DNA from: an uncultured Enterobacterales bacterium
Lineage (GTDB): Bacteria; Pseudomonadota; Gammaproteobacteria; Enterobacterales; Enterobacteriaceae
NCBI GenBank assembly: GCA_946478305.1
Contig: CAMLBO010000041.1
Span: 1-39,674, forward strand
Direction: 5' to 3'
Length of the DNA: 39,674 bases
The notes under the pieces are model-generated. The model searched no databases, had not been told where the DNA came from, and saw only the letters and a program-made list of their open reading frames with translations. Below are positions 33,246 through 39,674 of this stretch, one piece after another. Within the stretch, counting starts at the first letter, position 1. Every line of letters begins with the position of its first letter. Made by a program: the position numbers and the translations under genes.

Positions 33246-33260
33246 ATACCTAAAAGGTAT
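33246..33260. promoter_or_regulatory. Dyad covering the LysR ribosome site and start
   Basis: ATACC (33246-33250) and GGTAT (33256-33260) are inverted around TAAAA. The second half overlaps the AAGG ribosome site and the ATG. It has the T-N11-A-like form seen for LysR proteins, and could also form a small RNA hairpin. Confidence 0.45.
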
Positions 33261-34176
33261 GTCTATTCCCGATCTACGTAAACTGCATGCCTTCGTCACC
33301 GTGGTGGAACAGGGCAGCATTTCAGCAGCAGCCGAACGCCTGTTCATTCAGCAACCACCGCTTAGCCGATTATTACAGGGGTTGGAGGCGGATTTTGGCG
33401 TGGCGCTTTTATACCGTCAGCCGCGCGGCGTGGTGCCGACGGACGCCGGGAAAGTCTTACTGGAGGAGTCGCGTGAGCTGCTGGCGCGTGCCGATCGGCT
33501 GGAAGCCGCCATGCAGCGAGCTGCACAGGGCAAGCAGGGCAGTATTACCATCGGCTTTACCAGCTCTTCGGCGTTGCACGCCTTTGTGCCTGAGCTGTTA
33601 CGTCGTTACCGCGAGCTTTATCCGTCGGTGACGACGCTGCTGGAGGAAGCAGGCAGCGGTGAACTGCTTCAGGCGGTGGTAGCACAGCGGGTGGACGTGG
33701 CCTTTGTGCGCATGCCGGTTCACGGGATGCCGGAGCTGACGGTGGAAAGAGTATTGCAGGAGCCGATGCGCGTAGCGCTTCCTGCGCGACATCCGCTGGC
33801 GGGTTTACCGCCCGACGAGCCAATTTCCCTGAAGCTGCTGGCGAATGAATCTTTCGTCTTATACCGGCGTCCGGCCGGGCAGGGGCTTTATGACGCCATT
33901 CTTGCCGCCTGTTTCCGTGCCGGGTTCAGCCCGAAGATTGTACAGGAGGCGCCGCGTCTGACCTCATGCCTGAGCCTGGTGGGGGCCGGGCTTGGTGTGT
34001 CGATTGTGCCAGAGTCAATGACCCGCCTGGGTGGCGAGGGGATGGTTTTTCTGAAACTCTCACCGCAGGCACAGCTCAGTGCGCCGCTCTATCTTGCCCG
34101 CCGGGAAGACGTCCGGTCATCGGCTATAATTAATGCATTCTGCCGCCTGGTGAAAGCCAAACTGGCGGGTGATTAA
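33259..34176 (+). CDS. LysR-family transcriptional regulator
   Basis: This 305-residue regulator has the N-terminal winged helix (about 4-63, LRKLHAFVTVVEQGSISAAAERLFIQQPPLSRLLQGLE) and an effector domain (about 90-295) with ITIGFTSSSALHAFVPELL and GLGVSIVPESM. The sequence resembles the BenM/CatM/AlsR branch. Position and divergence suggest that it regulates the CHR transporter pair; the inducer is unknown. Its TAA is interlocked with the convergent ArsR-like gene's stop in TTAA (34173-34176). Confidence 0.92.
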   Translation: MSIPDLRKLHAFVTVVEQGSISAAAERLFIQQPPLSRLLQGLEADFGVALLYRQPRGVVPTDAGKVLLEESRELLARADRLEAAMQRAAQGKQGSITIGFTSSSALHAFVPELLRRYRELYPSVTTLLEEAGSGELLQAVVAQRVDVAFVRMPVHGMPELTVERVLQEPMRVALPARHPLAGLPPDEPISLKLLANESFVLYRRPAGQGLYDAILAACFRAGFSPKIVQEAPRLTSCLSLVGAGLGVSIVPESMTRLGGEGMVFLKLSPQAQLSAPLYLARREDVRSSAIINAFCRLVKAKLAGD

Positions 34177-34526
34177 AGATGCTGCTCGGAAATATGCTTT
34201 TGCGTGGCTTCCAGCGTAATGCCGTCAGATTCAATGGCGCTGAGCAGGGAGTCCAGCAGGCCGGGGAAGCGGGCGTCGAGGTCTTCGCGGCGCAGTGACA
34301 GCAAATTGGCGCGGCCGTCGGGGCGCTGCCAGATCACGCCGCTGTCGCGCAGTACCCGCCAGTGGTGAGTTAATGTCGATTTGGATAATCCCTGCAACAA
34401 CGTACCGCAAGGATGCTCGCCGCCTTTCGCCAGTGTGCGTACGACGGCCAGCCGCAGCGGATTCCCCAGCGCAGTCAGGACGTTCTCGAGGCGGATCTGC
34501 TCGCGCTCCGGGTGGTTAGCTATCAT
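34173..34526 (-). CDS. ArsR-like winged-helix regulator
   Basis: This 117-residue protein has the winged-helix fold of ArsR/HTH_20 regulators (about 13-85), with LGNPLRLAVVRTLAKGG and LSKSTLTHHWRVLRDSGVIWQRPDGR. A single cysteine in HPCGTLL is present, but the classical CVCDL-type metal motif is missing, so a metal sensor role is not supported. GGAG lies nine bases before the start. It is divergent from the EF-G paralogue, with a TGTACG/CGTACA dyad between them. Confidence 0.87.
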   Translation of the reverse strand: MIANHPEREQIRLENVLTALGNPLRLAVVRTLAKGGEHPCGTLLQGLSKSTLTHHWRVLRDSGVIWQRPDGRANLLSLRREDLDARFPGLLDSLLSAIESDGITLEATQKHISEQHL

Positions 34527-34649
34527 TGGCCTGTCTCCCCTTGTTTCATTTTATACGCTGATTATGTTCAGGCCGCGCAATATAGCCTATACCCGCCTTA
34601 CTTTACAGCGCGCCTGCTGAAGCACCGATTTCATCAATAGAAAATATAA

Positions 34650-34680
34650 TTGTACGAATATACACGTACAGTTGTATTAT
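34650..34680 (+). promoter_or_regulatory. Possible promoter and operator dyad of the EF-G paralogue
   Basis: TTGTAC (34650-34655) and TATTAT (34675-34680) resemble -35 and -10 elements, though the 19-bp spacer is long. The dyad TGTACG (34651-34656) / CGTACA (34665-34670) overlaps the -35 and spacer, a place suited to a repressor. The ArsR-like protein is a candidate. Confidence 0.4.
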
Positions 34681-34757
34681 ACGCTCCGTAAAACGAAATG
34701 ACGAAAACTGTACTTAACAGATCGTCAACTTTGCCATCCATCATGTAAGGACGTTAT

Positions 34758-36863
34758 ATGGCTCGCCAAACCCCCATTGAGCGCTACCGCAACATCGGTA
34801 TCTCAGCACACATCGACGCCGGTAAAACGACGACTACCGAGCGTATTCTTTTTTACACCGGCATGAATCACAAGCTGGGTGAAGTGCATGACGGCGGCGC
34901 GACCACGGACTGGATGGCGCAGGAGCAGGAGCGCGGCATTACTATTACCTCCGCGGCGGTAACCTGTTTCTGGCAGGGTATGGATCACTCGTTTGATTCG
35001 CATCGTATCAACATTATCGACACGCCCGGACACGTGGATTTCACCATCGAAGTGGAGCGCTCTATGCGTGTTCTCGACGGTGCGGTGATGGTCTATGACT
35101 CGGTCGGCGGCGTGCAGCCGCAGTCGGAAACGGTCTGGCGTCAGGCGAATAAATACAACGTGCCGCGTCTGGCCTTCGTCAATAAAATGGATCGTCCGGG
35201 CGCTGACTTCTTCCGCGTCCGCCAGATGATGGTCGACCGCCTGAAAGCCAATCCGGTACCGATTGTCATTCCTATCGGCAGTGAGGAGCACTTCATTGGC
35301 GTGGTGGATTTACGCAAAATGCGCGCGATCTACTGGGATGATGACACACAGGGTATGACTTTCAGCTATGGCGACGTTCCGTCTGAGCTGCAATCTCTGG
35401 CCGCAGAGTGGCGCGAGAAAATGGTCTCAGCGGCGGCGGAAGCCAGCGATGCGCTGATGGATAAATACCTTGAAGGAGGTGATTTGTCAGAGGATGAAAT
35501 CACCCAGGGCCTGCGTATTCGCACCATCGCCGGTGAAATTCAGCCGATGTTGTGCGGCAGCGCCTTCAAGAACAAAGGCGTGCAGCGCATGCTTGATGCG
35601 GTGATTGAACTGATGCCGTCCCCGCTGGATATCCCGCCGGTGGCAGGCACGGACGAAGACGGCAACGAGGTGTTCCGTCACTCCGATGACAGCGAGAAGT
35701 TCTCGGCACTGGCGTTCAAACTGATGACAGACCCGTATGTCGGCCAGCTGACCTTTGTGCGTGTCTATTCCGGCGTGCTGAAAAAGGGCGACAGCGTCTA
35801 TAACCCGATACGCGGCAAAAAAGAGCGCATTGGTCGTATCGTGCAGATGCACGCTAACGACCGCATCGAGATTGACGAAATCCGCGCCGGTGATATCGCG
35901 GCCTGCGTCGGGCTGAAAGACGTGACGACGGGGGAAACGCTGTGCGACCCAACGGACATTATTACGCTGGTGCGCATGGAATTCCCGGAGCCGGTGATCT
36001 CGCAGGCTATCGAGCCGAAAACCAAGGCCGATCAGGAGAAAATGGGTATCGCGTTGTCACGGCTGGCGTCGGAAGATCCGTCGTTCCGCATCCGCACTGA
36101 CGAAGAGTCGGGGCAGACCATCATCTCCGGCATGGGCGAGTTGCATCTGGAGATCATCGTGGACCGCATGAAACGCGAGTTTGGCGTGGAAGCCAATATC
36201 GGTAAACCGCAGGTGACCTACCGCGAAACCGTGCGTAAAACGGTGAAGGATGTGGATGGCAAGTTTGTGCGTCAGTCCGGCGGTAAAGGCCAATATGGCC
36301 ACGTGGTGTTCACGCTGGAACCGCAGGAGGCGGGCAAAGGCTTTGAGTTTGTGGATGCCACCAAGGGCGGCGTAGTTCCGCGTGAGTTTATTCCGGCGGT
36401 TGAGAAGGGCGTGGTAGACGCGCTGAACAACGGCATTCTGGCGGGTTATCCGGTGGTGGACGTCAAAGTCACACTGACGTTTGGCTCCTACCACGAGGTG
36501 GACTCCTCAGAGATGGCGTTCAAGATGGCGGCGATCTTTGGGTTCAAAGAGGCCGCACGTCTGGCCAGCCCGGTCATTCTGGAGCCGATGATGCGTGTCG
36601 AAGTGGAAACGCCGGAAGACTACGCCGGCAGCGTGATGGGCGATTTATCCTCACGTCGCGGTATGGTGCAGGGTATGGAAGAGATTGCGGGCGGCGGCGG
36701 TAAAATCATCAAAGCCGAAGTTCCGCTTTCCGAGATGTTTGGTTACTCAACCACCTTGCGATCAATGTCGCAGGGCCGTGCAACCTACACCATGGAATTC
36801 AACCATTACGCCGAGGCACCGCGCAACGTCGCTGAAAACATTATCGCTTCACGCGGCAAGTGA
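34758..36863 (+). CDS. fusA: Elongation factor G paralogue outside the str operon
   Basis: This 701-residue translational GTPase has the same five-domain layout as EF-G, which drives translocation on the ribosome. The G motifs are intact: AHIDAGKTT (G1), RGITIT (G2), DTPGH (G3), NKMD (G4) and GSAFKNKG (G5). Compared with E. coli FusA, differences include VYDSVGGVQ for VYCAVGGVQ, and a glycine-rich insertion in domain V ([11 protein letters not shown]). The neighbours are an ArsR-like gene and ccdAB, not rpsG and tufA, so this is an additional copy. AAGGA precedes the start and a strong terminator follows, so it is monocistronic. Possible roles include expression under special conditions or tolerance of EF-G-directed inhibitors; none can be shown here. 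Confidence 0.9.
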   Translation: MARQTPIERYRNIGISAHIDAGKTTTTERILFYTGMNHKLGEVHDGGATTDWMAQEQERGITITSAAVTCFWQGMDHSFDSHRINIIDTPGHVDFTIEVERSMRVLDGAVMVYDSVGGVQPQSETVWRQANKYNVPRLAFVNKMDRPGADFFRVRQMMVDRLKANPVPIVIPIGSEEHFIGVVDLRKMRAIYWDDDTQGMTFSYGDVPSELQSLAAEWREKMVSAAAEASDALMDKYLEGGDLSEDEITQGLRIRTIAGEIQPMLCGSAFKNKGVQRMLDAVIELMPSPLDIPPVAGTDEDGNEVFRHSDDSEKFSALAFKLMTDPYVGQLTFVRVYSGVLKKGDSVYNPIRGKKERIGRIVQMHANDRIEIDEIRAGDIAACVGLKDVTTGETLCDPTDIITLVRMEFPEPVISQAIEPKTKADQEKMGIALSRLASEDPSFRIRTDEESGQTIISGMGELHLEIIVDRMKREFGVEANIGKPQVTYRETVRKTVKDVDGKFVRQSGGKGQYGHVVFTLEPQEAGKGFEFVDATKGGVVPREFIPAVEKGVVDALNNGILAGYPVVDVKVTLTFGSYHEVDSSEMAFKMAAIFGFKEAARLASPVILEPMMRVEVETPEDYAGSVMGDLSSRRGMVQGMEEIAGGGGKIIKAEVPLSEMFGYSTTLRSMSQGRATYTMEFNHYAEAPRNVAENIIASRGK

Positions 36864-36882
36864 TGTGTAAAGGAGTATAACG

Positions 36883-36909
36883 AAACGGCCTGAATGGGCC
36901 GTTTTTTTT
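36883..36909 (+). terminator. Rho-independent terminator of the EF-G paralogue
   Basis: AAACGGCC pairs with GGCCGTTT over a short loop and is followed by a run of eight T residues, 20 bases past the stop. Confidence 0.92.
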
Positions 36910-37028
36910 GGTCTGTATTTTTACCCCCTCTTTTAACCAGAGTTGAGCAGGAAGTGAATATGAACTGGTATGAGCAATCGAAGTGTGTGATTATTATGCG
37001 CATGATGAGTGTGTTTTCGGAGTGTGTC

Positions 37029-37268
37029 ATGCCACCAGTTTCTACTGCTTTAAAGAAAAGAACCAATGTAACCCTGAGCGCTGATCTGCTTGAGCAGGCC
37101 AGAGAACTGGGTATCAATCTATCAGCAACCTTTGACATCGCTTTGAAGGAAGCCGTACGTGCACAACGGAGGAAACAATTTATGGAAGAAAACCAGCAGG
37201 CCATTGATTCATGCAATGCATTTACGCAAGAAGCCGGGCTCTTTTCCGAAGGTCGGGGAGTGTTATAA
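37029..37268 (+). CDS. ccdA: CcdA-family antitoxin
   Basis: This 79-residue antitoxin has an N-terminal ribbon-helix-helix DNA-binding part (about 8-45, KKRTNVTLSADLLEQARELGINLSATFDIALKEAV) and a disordered C-terminal part that binds the toxin (EENQQAIDSCNAFTQEAGLFSE). The ATG at 37029 has GGAG six bases upstream; a longer open frame to 36894 is not needed. The TAA touches the next ATG directly. In the family CcdA neutralises CcdB and represses the operon with it. Confidence 0.9.
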   Translation: MPPVSTALKKRTNVTLSADLLEQARELGINLSATFDIALKEAVRAQRRKQFMEENQQAIDSCNAFTQEAGLFSEGRGVL

Positions 37269-37580
37269 ATGGCCCAGTTCGATATTTACGAAAATCGGGG
37301 GCAGGGGAAAAACAAATATCCCTATTTTATGGATATTCAAAATCCGCTGTTTGAACGGCTTAATGAGCGGGTCGTCATTCCTTTGACTTCCATCGATAAC
37401 GTTAAAGCTATCAGGCAGCTGCATCCTGCAGTCAGGGTTGAGAATCAACAGTATCTGCTGATGACTAATTTGCTGACCAGTATCAGTAATAATGAGTTAC
37501 GGCATGAGCCGGTGATGAACGCAGAAATCCATCGCAGCGACGTGGTGTCTGCGCTGGATTTGCTGGTGATGGGCATTTAA
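37269..37580 (+). CDS. ccdB: CcdB-family gyrase toxin
   Basis: This 103-residue toxin is of the CcdB family that poisons DNA gyrase. It matches the Vibrio fischeri-type branch (NKYPYFMDIQNPLFERLNERVVIPL). In F-plasmid CcdB the last three residues (Trp-Gly-Ile) are critical; here the end is LLVMGI, with Met instead of Trp, a substitution also seen as a non-Trp residue in the Vibrio homologue as I recall it. So activity cannot be excluded. GGGGAG lies ten bases before the ATG. Together with ccdA it forms a complete chromosomal toxin-antitoxin pair. Confidence 0.9.
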   Translation: MAQFDIYENRGQGKNKYPYFMDIQNPLFERLNERVVIPLTSIDNVKAIRQLHPAVRVENQQYLLMTNLLTSISNNELRHEPVMNAEIHRSDVVSALDLLVMGI

Positions 37581-37596
37581 GCCGTATTGCCTCTTT

Positions 37597-38115
37597 TTAT
37601 CTCAAATCCTGAAATTGACTCCATCTGATAGCAAAGTGTTGTTGGTAGCGCTCAGTGACTTCTGGCATACCGCGTAGGATCACTACGTTTTCACTGTTAG
37701 CTGTTTCAGCACTGGTGGAGTAATTGAATGATCCGGTTTCAACGGTAGAGTCATCGGCAATAATGACTTTGTCGTGCTGGATGCGGTAATGCTTATCGAC
37801 ACGCAGTTTAATGCCATGCATGGAGGCGTCCGCAAGGTTGCGTAAAGCCTGTTTGTTATGCATGTTTTCACGGTTATCAACCACCACTTGGACAGCGACA
37901 CCACGCATTGCCGCAGCATCAAGAGCACTGGCAATATCAGGTGCCAGAAATTCATAAGCCATCATCTTGATACTTTTATGTGCGTGATTAATCACATCCA
38001 GCACCAGAGAACGGGCAGAGCCTTCAGGAGAGAAACCAACCTGAACAGACTGGGCCAGTGCGATTGCGCTACTCAGCCCGGTAATAGCCAGCAGTGCACA
38101 TAACGCTTTTTTCAT
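37597..38115 (-). CDS. nuc: Secreted Nuc-type endonuclease, phospholipase D superfamily
   Basis: This 172-residue exported protein resembles Nuc of plasmid pKM101, a periplasmic nuclease of the phospholipase D superfamily that acts on DNA as a dimer. A signal peptide (1-22, ending AIALAQ) is followed by VQVGFSPEGSARSLVLDVI and the single HKD motif HDKVIIAD, then STVETGSFNYS. Two adjacent ATGs exist (38118 and 38115) and a GTG lies at 38127; 38115 is chosen on the AAG spacing. It is convergent with ccdB, 16 bases apart, and lies 30 bases after the small gene upstream of it. Plasmid relatives suggest a horizontally acquired block. Confidence 0.88.
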   Translation of the reverse strand: MKKALCALLAITGLSSAIALAQSVQVGFSPEGSARSLVLDVINHAHKSIKMMAYEFLAPDIASALDAAAMRGVAVQVVVDNRENMHNKQALRNLADASMHGIKLRVDKHYRIQHDKVIIADDSTVETGSFNYSTSAETANSENVVILRGMPEVTERYQQHFAIRWSQFQDLR

Positions 38116-38145
38116 CATTGTCTTCACAACATCATTGGTTTGATG

Positions 38146-38358
38146 CTATTCCCAACTGACTATTACAGAGATTTCTTCAGGAGCGGGCGCGAATTTGCTG
38201 AGCGTGGCCCTGTGCCCATCTTCCATAATGACCGACACCGCCAAGCCCAAAACGCCGTCTTGCAACGTTGTCTCGTCGACACTTTTTAAGGCTTGCAGGC
38301 ACTGATATTGCTGTTCAAATGAGAGATGCACAAAGCGGTCCGTGTAAGCTTTCTTCAT
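38146..38358 (-). CDS. Small uncharacterised protein, 70 residues
   Basis: I do not recognise this protein. It begins MKKAYTDRFVHLSFEQQYQC and has no signal peptide or membrane helix. The C-terminal part (FAPAPEEISVIVSWE) looks like beta strands. Its ATG overlaps the lipoprotein stop by ATGA, so the two are translationally coupled. The nuclease gene follows after 30 bases. A joint function with the lipoprotein is a fair inference from the coupling. Confidence 0.7.
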   Translation of the reverse strand: MKKAYTDRFVHLSFEQQYQCLQALKSVDETTLQDGVLGLAVSVIMEDGHRATLSKFAPAPEEISVIVSWE

Positions 38359-38783
38359 GTCTTGGTCTTTCCTACTAAATGACCATCACGCAGTAGCATG
38401 ATCTTATGGGACAGCTTGTACCAGACTGCCGTAAACACGCCTTTTTGGTACACCTGTGCATGCTCATTTTCTTCTATTAATGCAGCGGCGGTCGACTCGA
38501 TCCAGGCCTGTTTATCCTGCGGATAGATCTTGATATCGATACCTTTAATACGTACCTGAATCTTTTGGTGTTTCTTTGCTGCCTGCCCGTATTGCGCGGC
38601 AGCATTACGCAGGGCCTGGCTTTCAGCCGCATTCTCAATACTGTCCTGGTGGTTTTTTTCTGCGATGTAGCAAGCATCTTTTGATACGCCTTGTGCTTCA
38701 CATTCCGCCATGCGCGATGCCTGAGTAGAACAGCCAGCCAGCAGGGCAGCAGAAAGAACAGCCAGAGTGATGAGTTTTTTCAT
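38355..38783 (-). CDS. Uncharacterised lipoprotein, possibly plasmid-derived
   Basis: This 142-residue lipoprotein has the signal MKKLITLAVLSAALLAGC, so Cys18 is acylated. The mature part opens MAECEAQGVSKDACYIAEK, with two cysteines ten residues apart, followed by a helix rich in Ala and Gln and a C-terminal mixed part (IDIKIYPQDKQAWIE). The cysteine spacing recalls small plasmid exclusion lipoproteins, but I could not match it to a family. It leads a probable operon with the 70-residue gene and the nuclease. Confidence 0.72.
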   Translation of the reverse strand: MKKLITLAVLSAALLAGCSTQASRMAECEAQGVSKDACYIAEKNHQDSIENAAESQALRNAAAQYGQAAKKHQKIQVRIKGIDIKIYPQDKQAWIESTAAALIEENEHAQVYQKGVFTAVWYKLSHKIMLLRDGHLVGKTKT

Positions 38784-38815
38784 AAATGAACCTTAAAATT
38801 GTTCTGTTAAATATT

Positions 38816-38837
38816 GAGGCTGAACGGAGCCAGCCTC
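38816..38837 (-). terminator. Hairpin after the adhesin gene
   Basis: GAGGCTG pairs with CAGCCTC across eight bases, directly after the adhesin stop, then AATATTTAAC on the minus strand. It is a weak terminator candidate. Confidence 0.5.
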
Positions 38838-38850
38838 ATACCGGTTGGTA

Positions 38851-39674
38851 TTACCAGCCGACGCTGACGCCAGCGCCATAACCGAGGTTACTTTGCGTGT
38901 CATTCGAAACGGACATTTTGACGATGGTGGCTCTCCCTGCATGGAAGGACGCGCCCACAGACAGTGCGTTCTCTGAATCGTAACCACCGATACCGGCACC
39001 GATGGCAAATTGCTGTGATTCCTGAACCTGGGGGATATTCGCCTGAGCCATCGCAGAAGCAGAGCCCGCCGCAGCCTGTTTCTTGTTGTCATCTACCTGA
39101 GATTTCAGGTCAGCGAATTTGTGGTTGGTGTAGTCCTGTGACTGTTGCAACGTCTGCGCATCACCTGATGCACGTGCATGAGATTCCGACAGCACTTCAG
39201 CATGGTTCTGCTCGGCTTGCGCATTCAGCGCGATGATCTGCTGGTCGTAATAGGCTGAGCGGACTTGCTGTTGAATAATGGTTGTGTTTTGGGTGGGCGT
39301 TGCAGGTGCGTGTTCAATCGTTTTAATCTCTGCGTCCTGCGCGGCGATTGTTGCACGGGTTCTACGGGCATTGATCTCTTGCTGAGTTTGAAGGGAGGTC
39401 TTAGTTTGGGTTACTGCGTCATTTATCTCCGCCTCGGTCTTAGCATGAAGCATTCCCTGTATTTTATCGCTGTTTTGGATAGCCATTTGTTTCGCTATGC
39501 CTTCAGCATTGGCCTTCGCCGTTTCAGCCGAGGTCTGAGCATGATCTGCAGTCTGCTGTGCTGTGTGAACCTGTGACATGTCAGCGTCTTTCCCGTCAGC
39601 ACCGGTATCACCTTTAGCGCCGTCTACGCCGTTGGTTCCAGCTGCACCAGTGTCGCCTTTAGCACCGGTATCGC
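38851..39674 (-). CDS. Collagen-like trimeric autotransporter adhesin with YadA anchor (5' truncated)
   Basis: The C-terminal 274 residues of a surface adhesin are visible; its start lies beyond the right edge. From the edge inward the frame reads nine consecutive Gly-X-Y triplets (GAK, GDT, GAA, GTN, GVD, GAK, GDT, GAD, GKD), before the first in-frame ATG at 39579. A coiled-coil stalk rich in Ala, Gln and Glu follows (HTAQQTADHAQTSAETAKAN to about QVDDNKKQ). The last 60 or so residues are the YadA-type membrane anchor (QFAIGAGIGGYDSENALSVG and YGAGVSVGW), ending in aromatic Trp. Trimerisation of such proteins places a collagen-like fibre outside the cell. The ATG at 39579 is within the protein and not the true start. 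Confidence 0.88.
   Translation of the reverse strand, partial: DTGAKGDTGAAGTNGVDGAKGDTGADGKDADMSQVHTAQQTADHAQTSAETAKANAEGIAKQMAIQNSDKIQGMLHAKTEAEINDAVTQTKTSLQTQQEINARRTRATIAAQDAEIKTIEHAPATPTQNTTIIQQQVRSAYYDQQIIALNAQAEQNHAEVLSESHARASGDAQTLQQSQDYTNHKFADLKSQVDDNKKQAAAGSASAMAQANIPQVQESQQFAIGAGIGGYDSENALSVGASFHAGRATIVKMSVSNDTQSNLGYGAGVSVGW

Noticed and set aside
37597-39674. Prophage interpretation of the right-hand block
   Set aside because: No integrase, terminase, capsid or tail genes are visible. The collagen-like protein ends in a YadA anchor, not a tail-fibre domain.

Overview
The window looks like a draft-assembly contig from a member of the Enterobacterales, most likely Yersiniaceae (Rahnella, Rouxiella, Ewingella, Serratia or similar). 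The strongest pointers are a ferrioxamine receptor closely resembling Yersinia FoxA, together with enterobacterial YojI, LdtB (YbiS), SfsB/Nlp and PhoA. This assignment rests on remembered family sequences and not on a search. The first 44 bases carry an intact Illumina Nextera Read 2 transposase adapter and are not genomic. The last gene runs off the right edge inside collagen-like repeats.

Layout. 45-5742: the 3' end of yojI, an uncharacterised membrane protein, a DUF3772-type MscS channel, a 720-bp gene-free stretch with an inverted pair of a structured intergenic repeat, and a CorA-type metal transporter. 5925-12258: a short-chain dehydrogenase divergent from an AraC regulator, then a complete tripartite efflux operon (emrA-emrB-outer membrane factor). 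12488-16317: a cation diffusion facilitator with a possible coupled leader peptide, a third copy of the repeat, and the cyanide-insensitive bd oxidase operon cioA-cioB-DUF2474. 16584-21182: an SfsB/Ner-like regulator with a highly structured upstream region, phoA with a near-consensus Pho box, an IS110/IS1111-type element, and ldtB. 21449-24894: a second DHA2/HlyD efflux system, divergently arranged around a double palindromic operator and followed by its probable TetR repressor. 24953-31939: foxA with a Fur box, a Bor lipoprotein, a secreted GH3 glycosidase, and a hydrolase/amidohydrolase operon. 32051-36909: a split chromate-transporter pair with a divergent LysR gene, an ArsR-like regulator, and a solitary elongation factor G paralogue. 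37029-39674: an accessory block with ccdAB, a pKM101-type Nuc nuclease, a small unknown protein, a lipoprotein, and a collagen-like trimeric autotransporter.

Themes. Envelope and export functions dominate: two MFS/HlyD pumps, an ABC exporter, a mechanosensitive channel, metal transporters, a siderophore receptor and an adhesin. Many regulators sit next to their presumed targets with visible dyad operators. The observations most worth following are the dispersed intergenic repeat, whose copies keep a hairpin while its stem sequence changes in a compensated way; the non-coding end of the IS1111-type element, which should hold its guide RNA; the structured region upstream of the SfsB/Ner-like gene; and the leader peptide that overlaps the cation-efflux gene by ATGA. 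I did not find a convincingly new multi-gene system.
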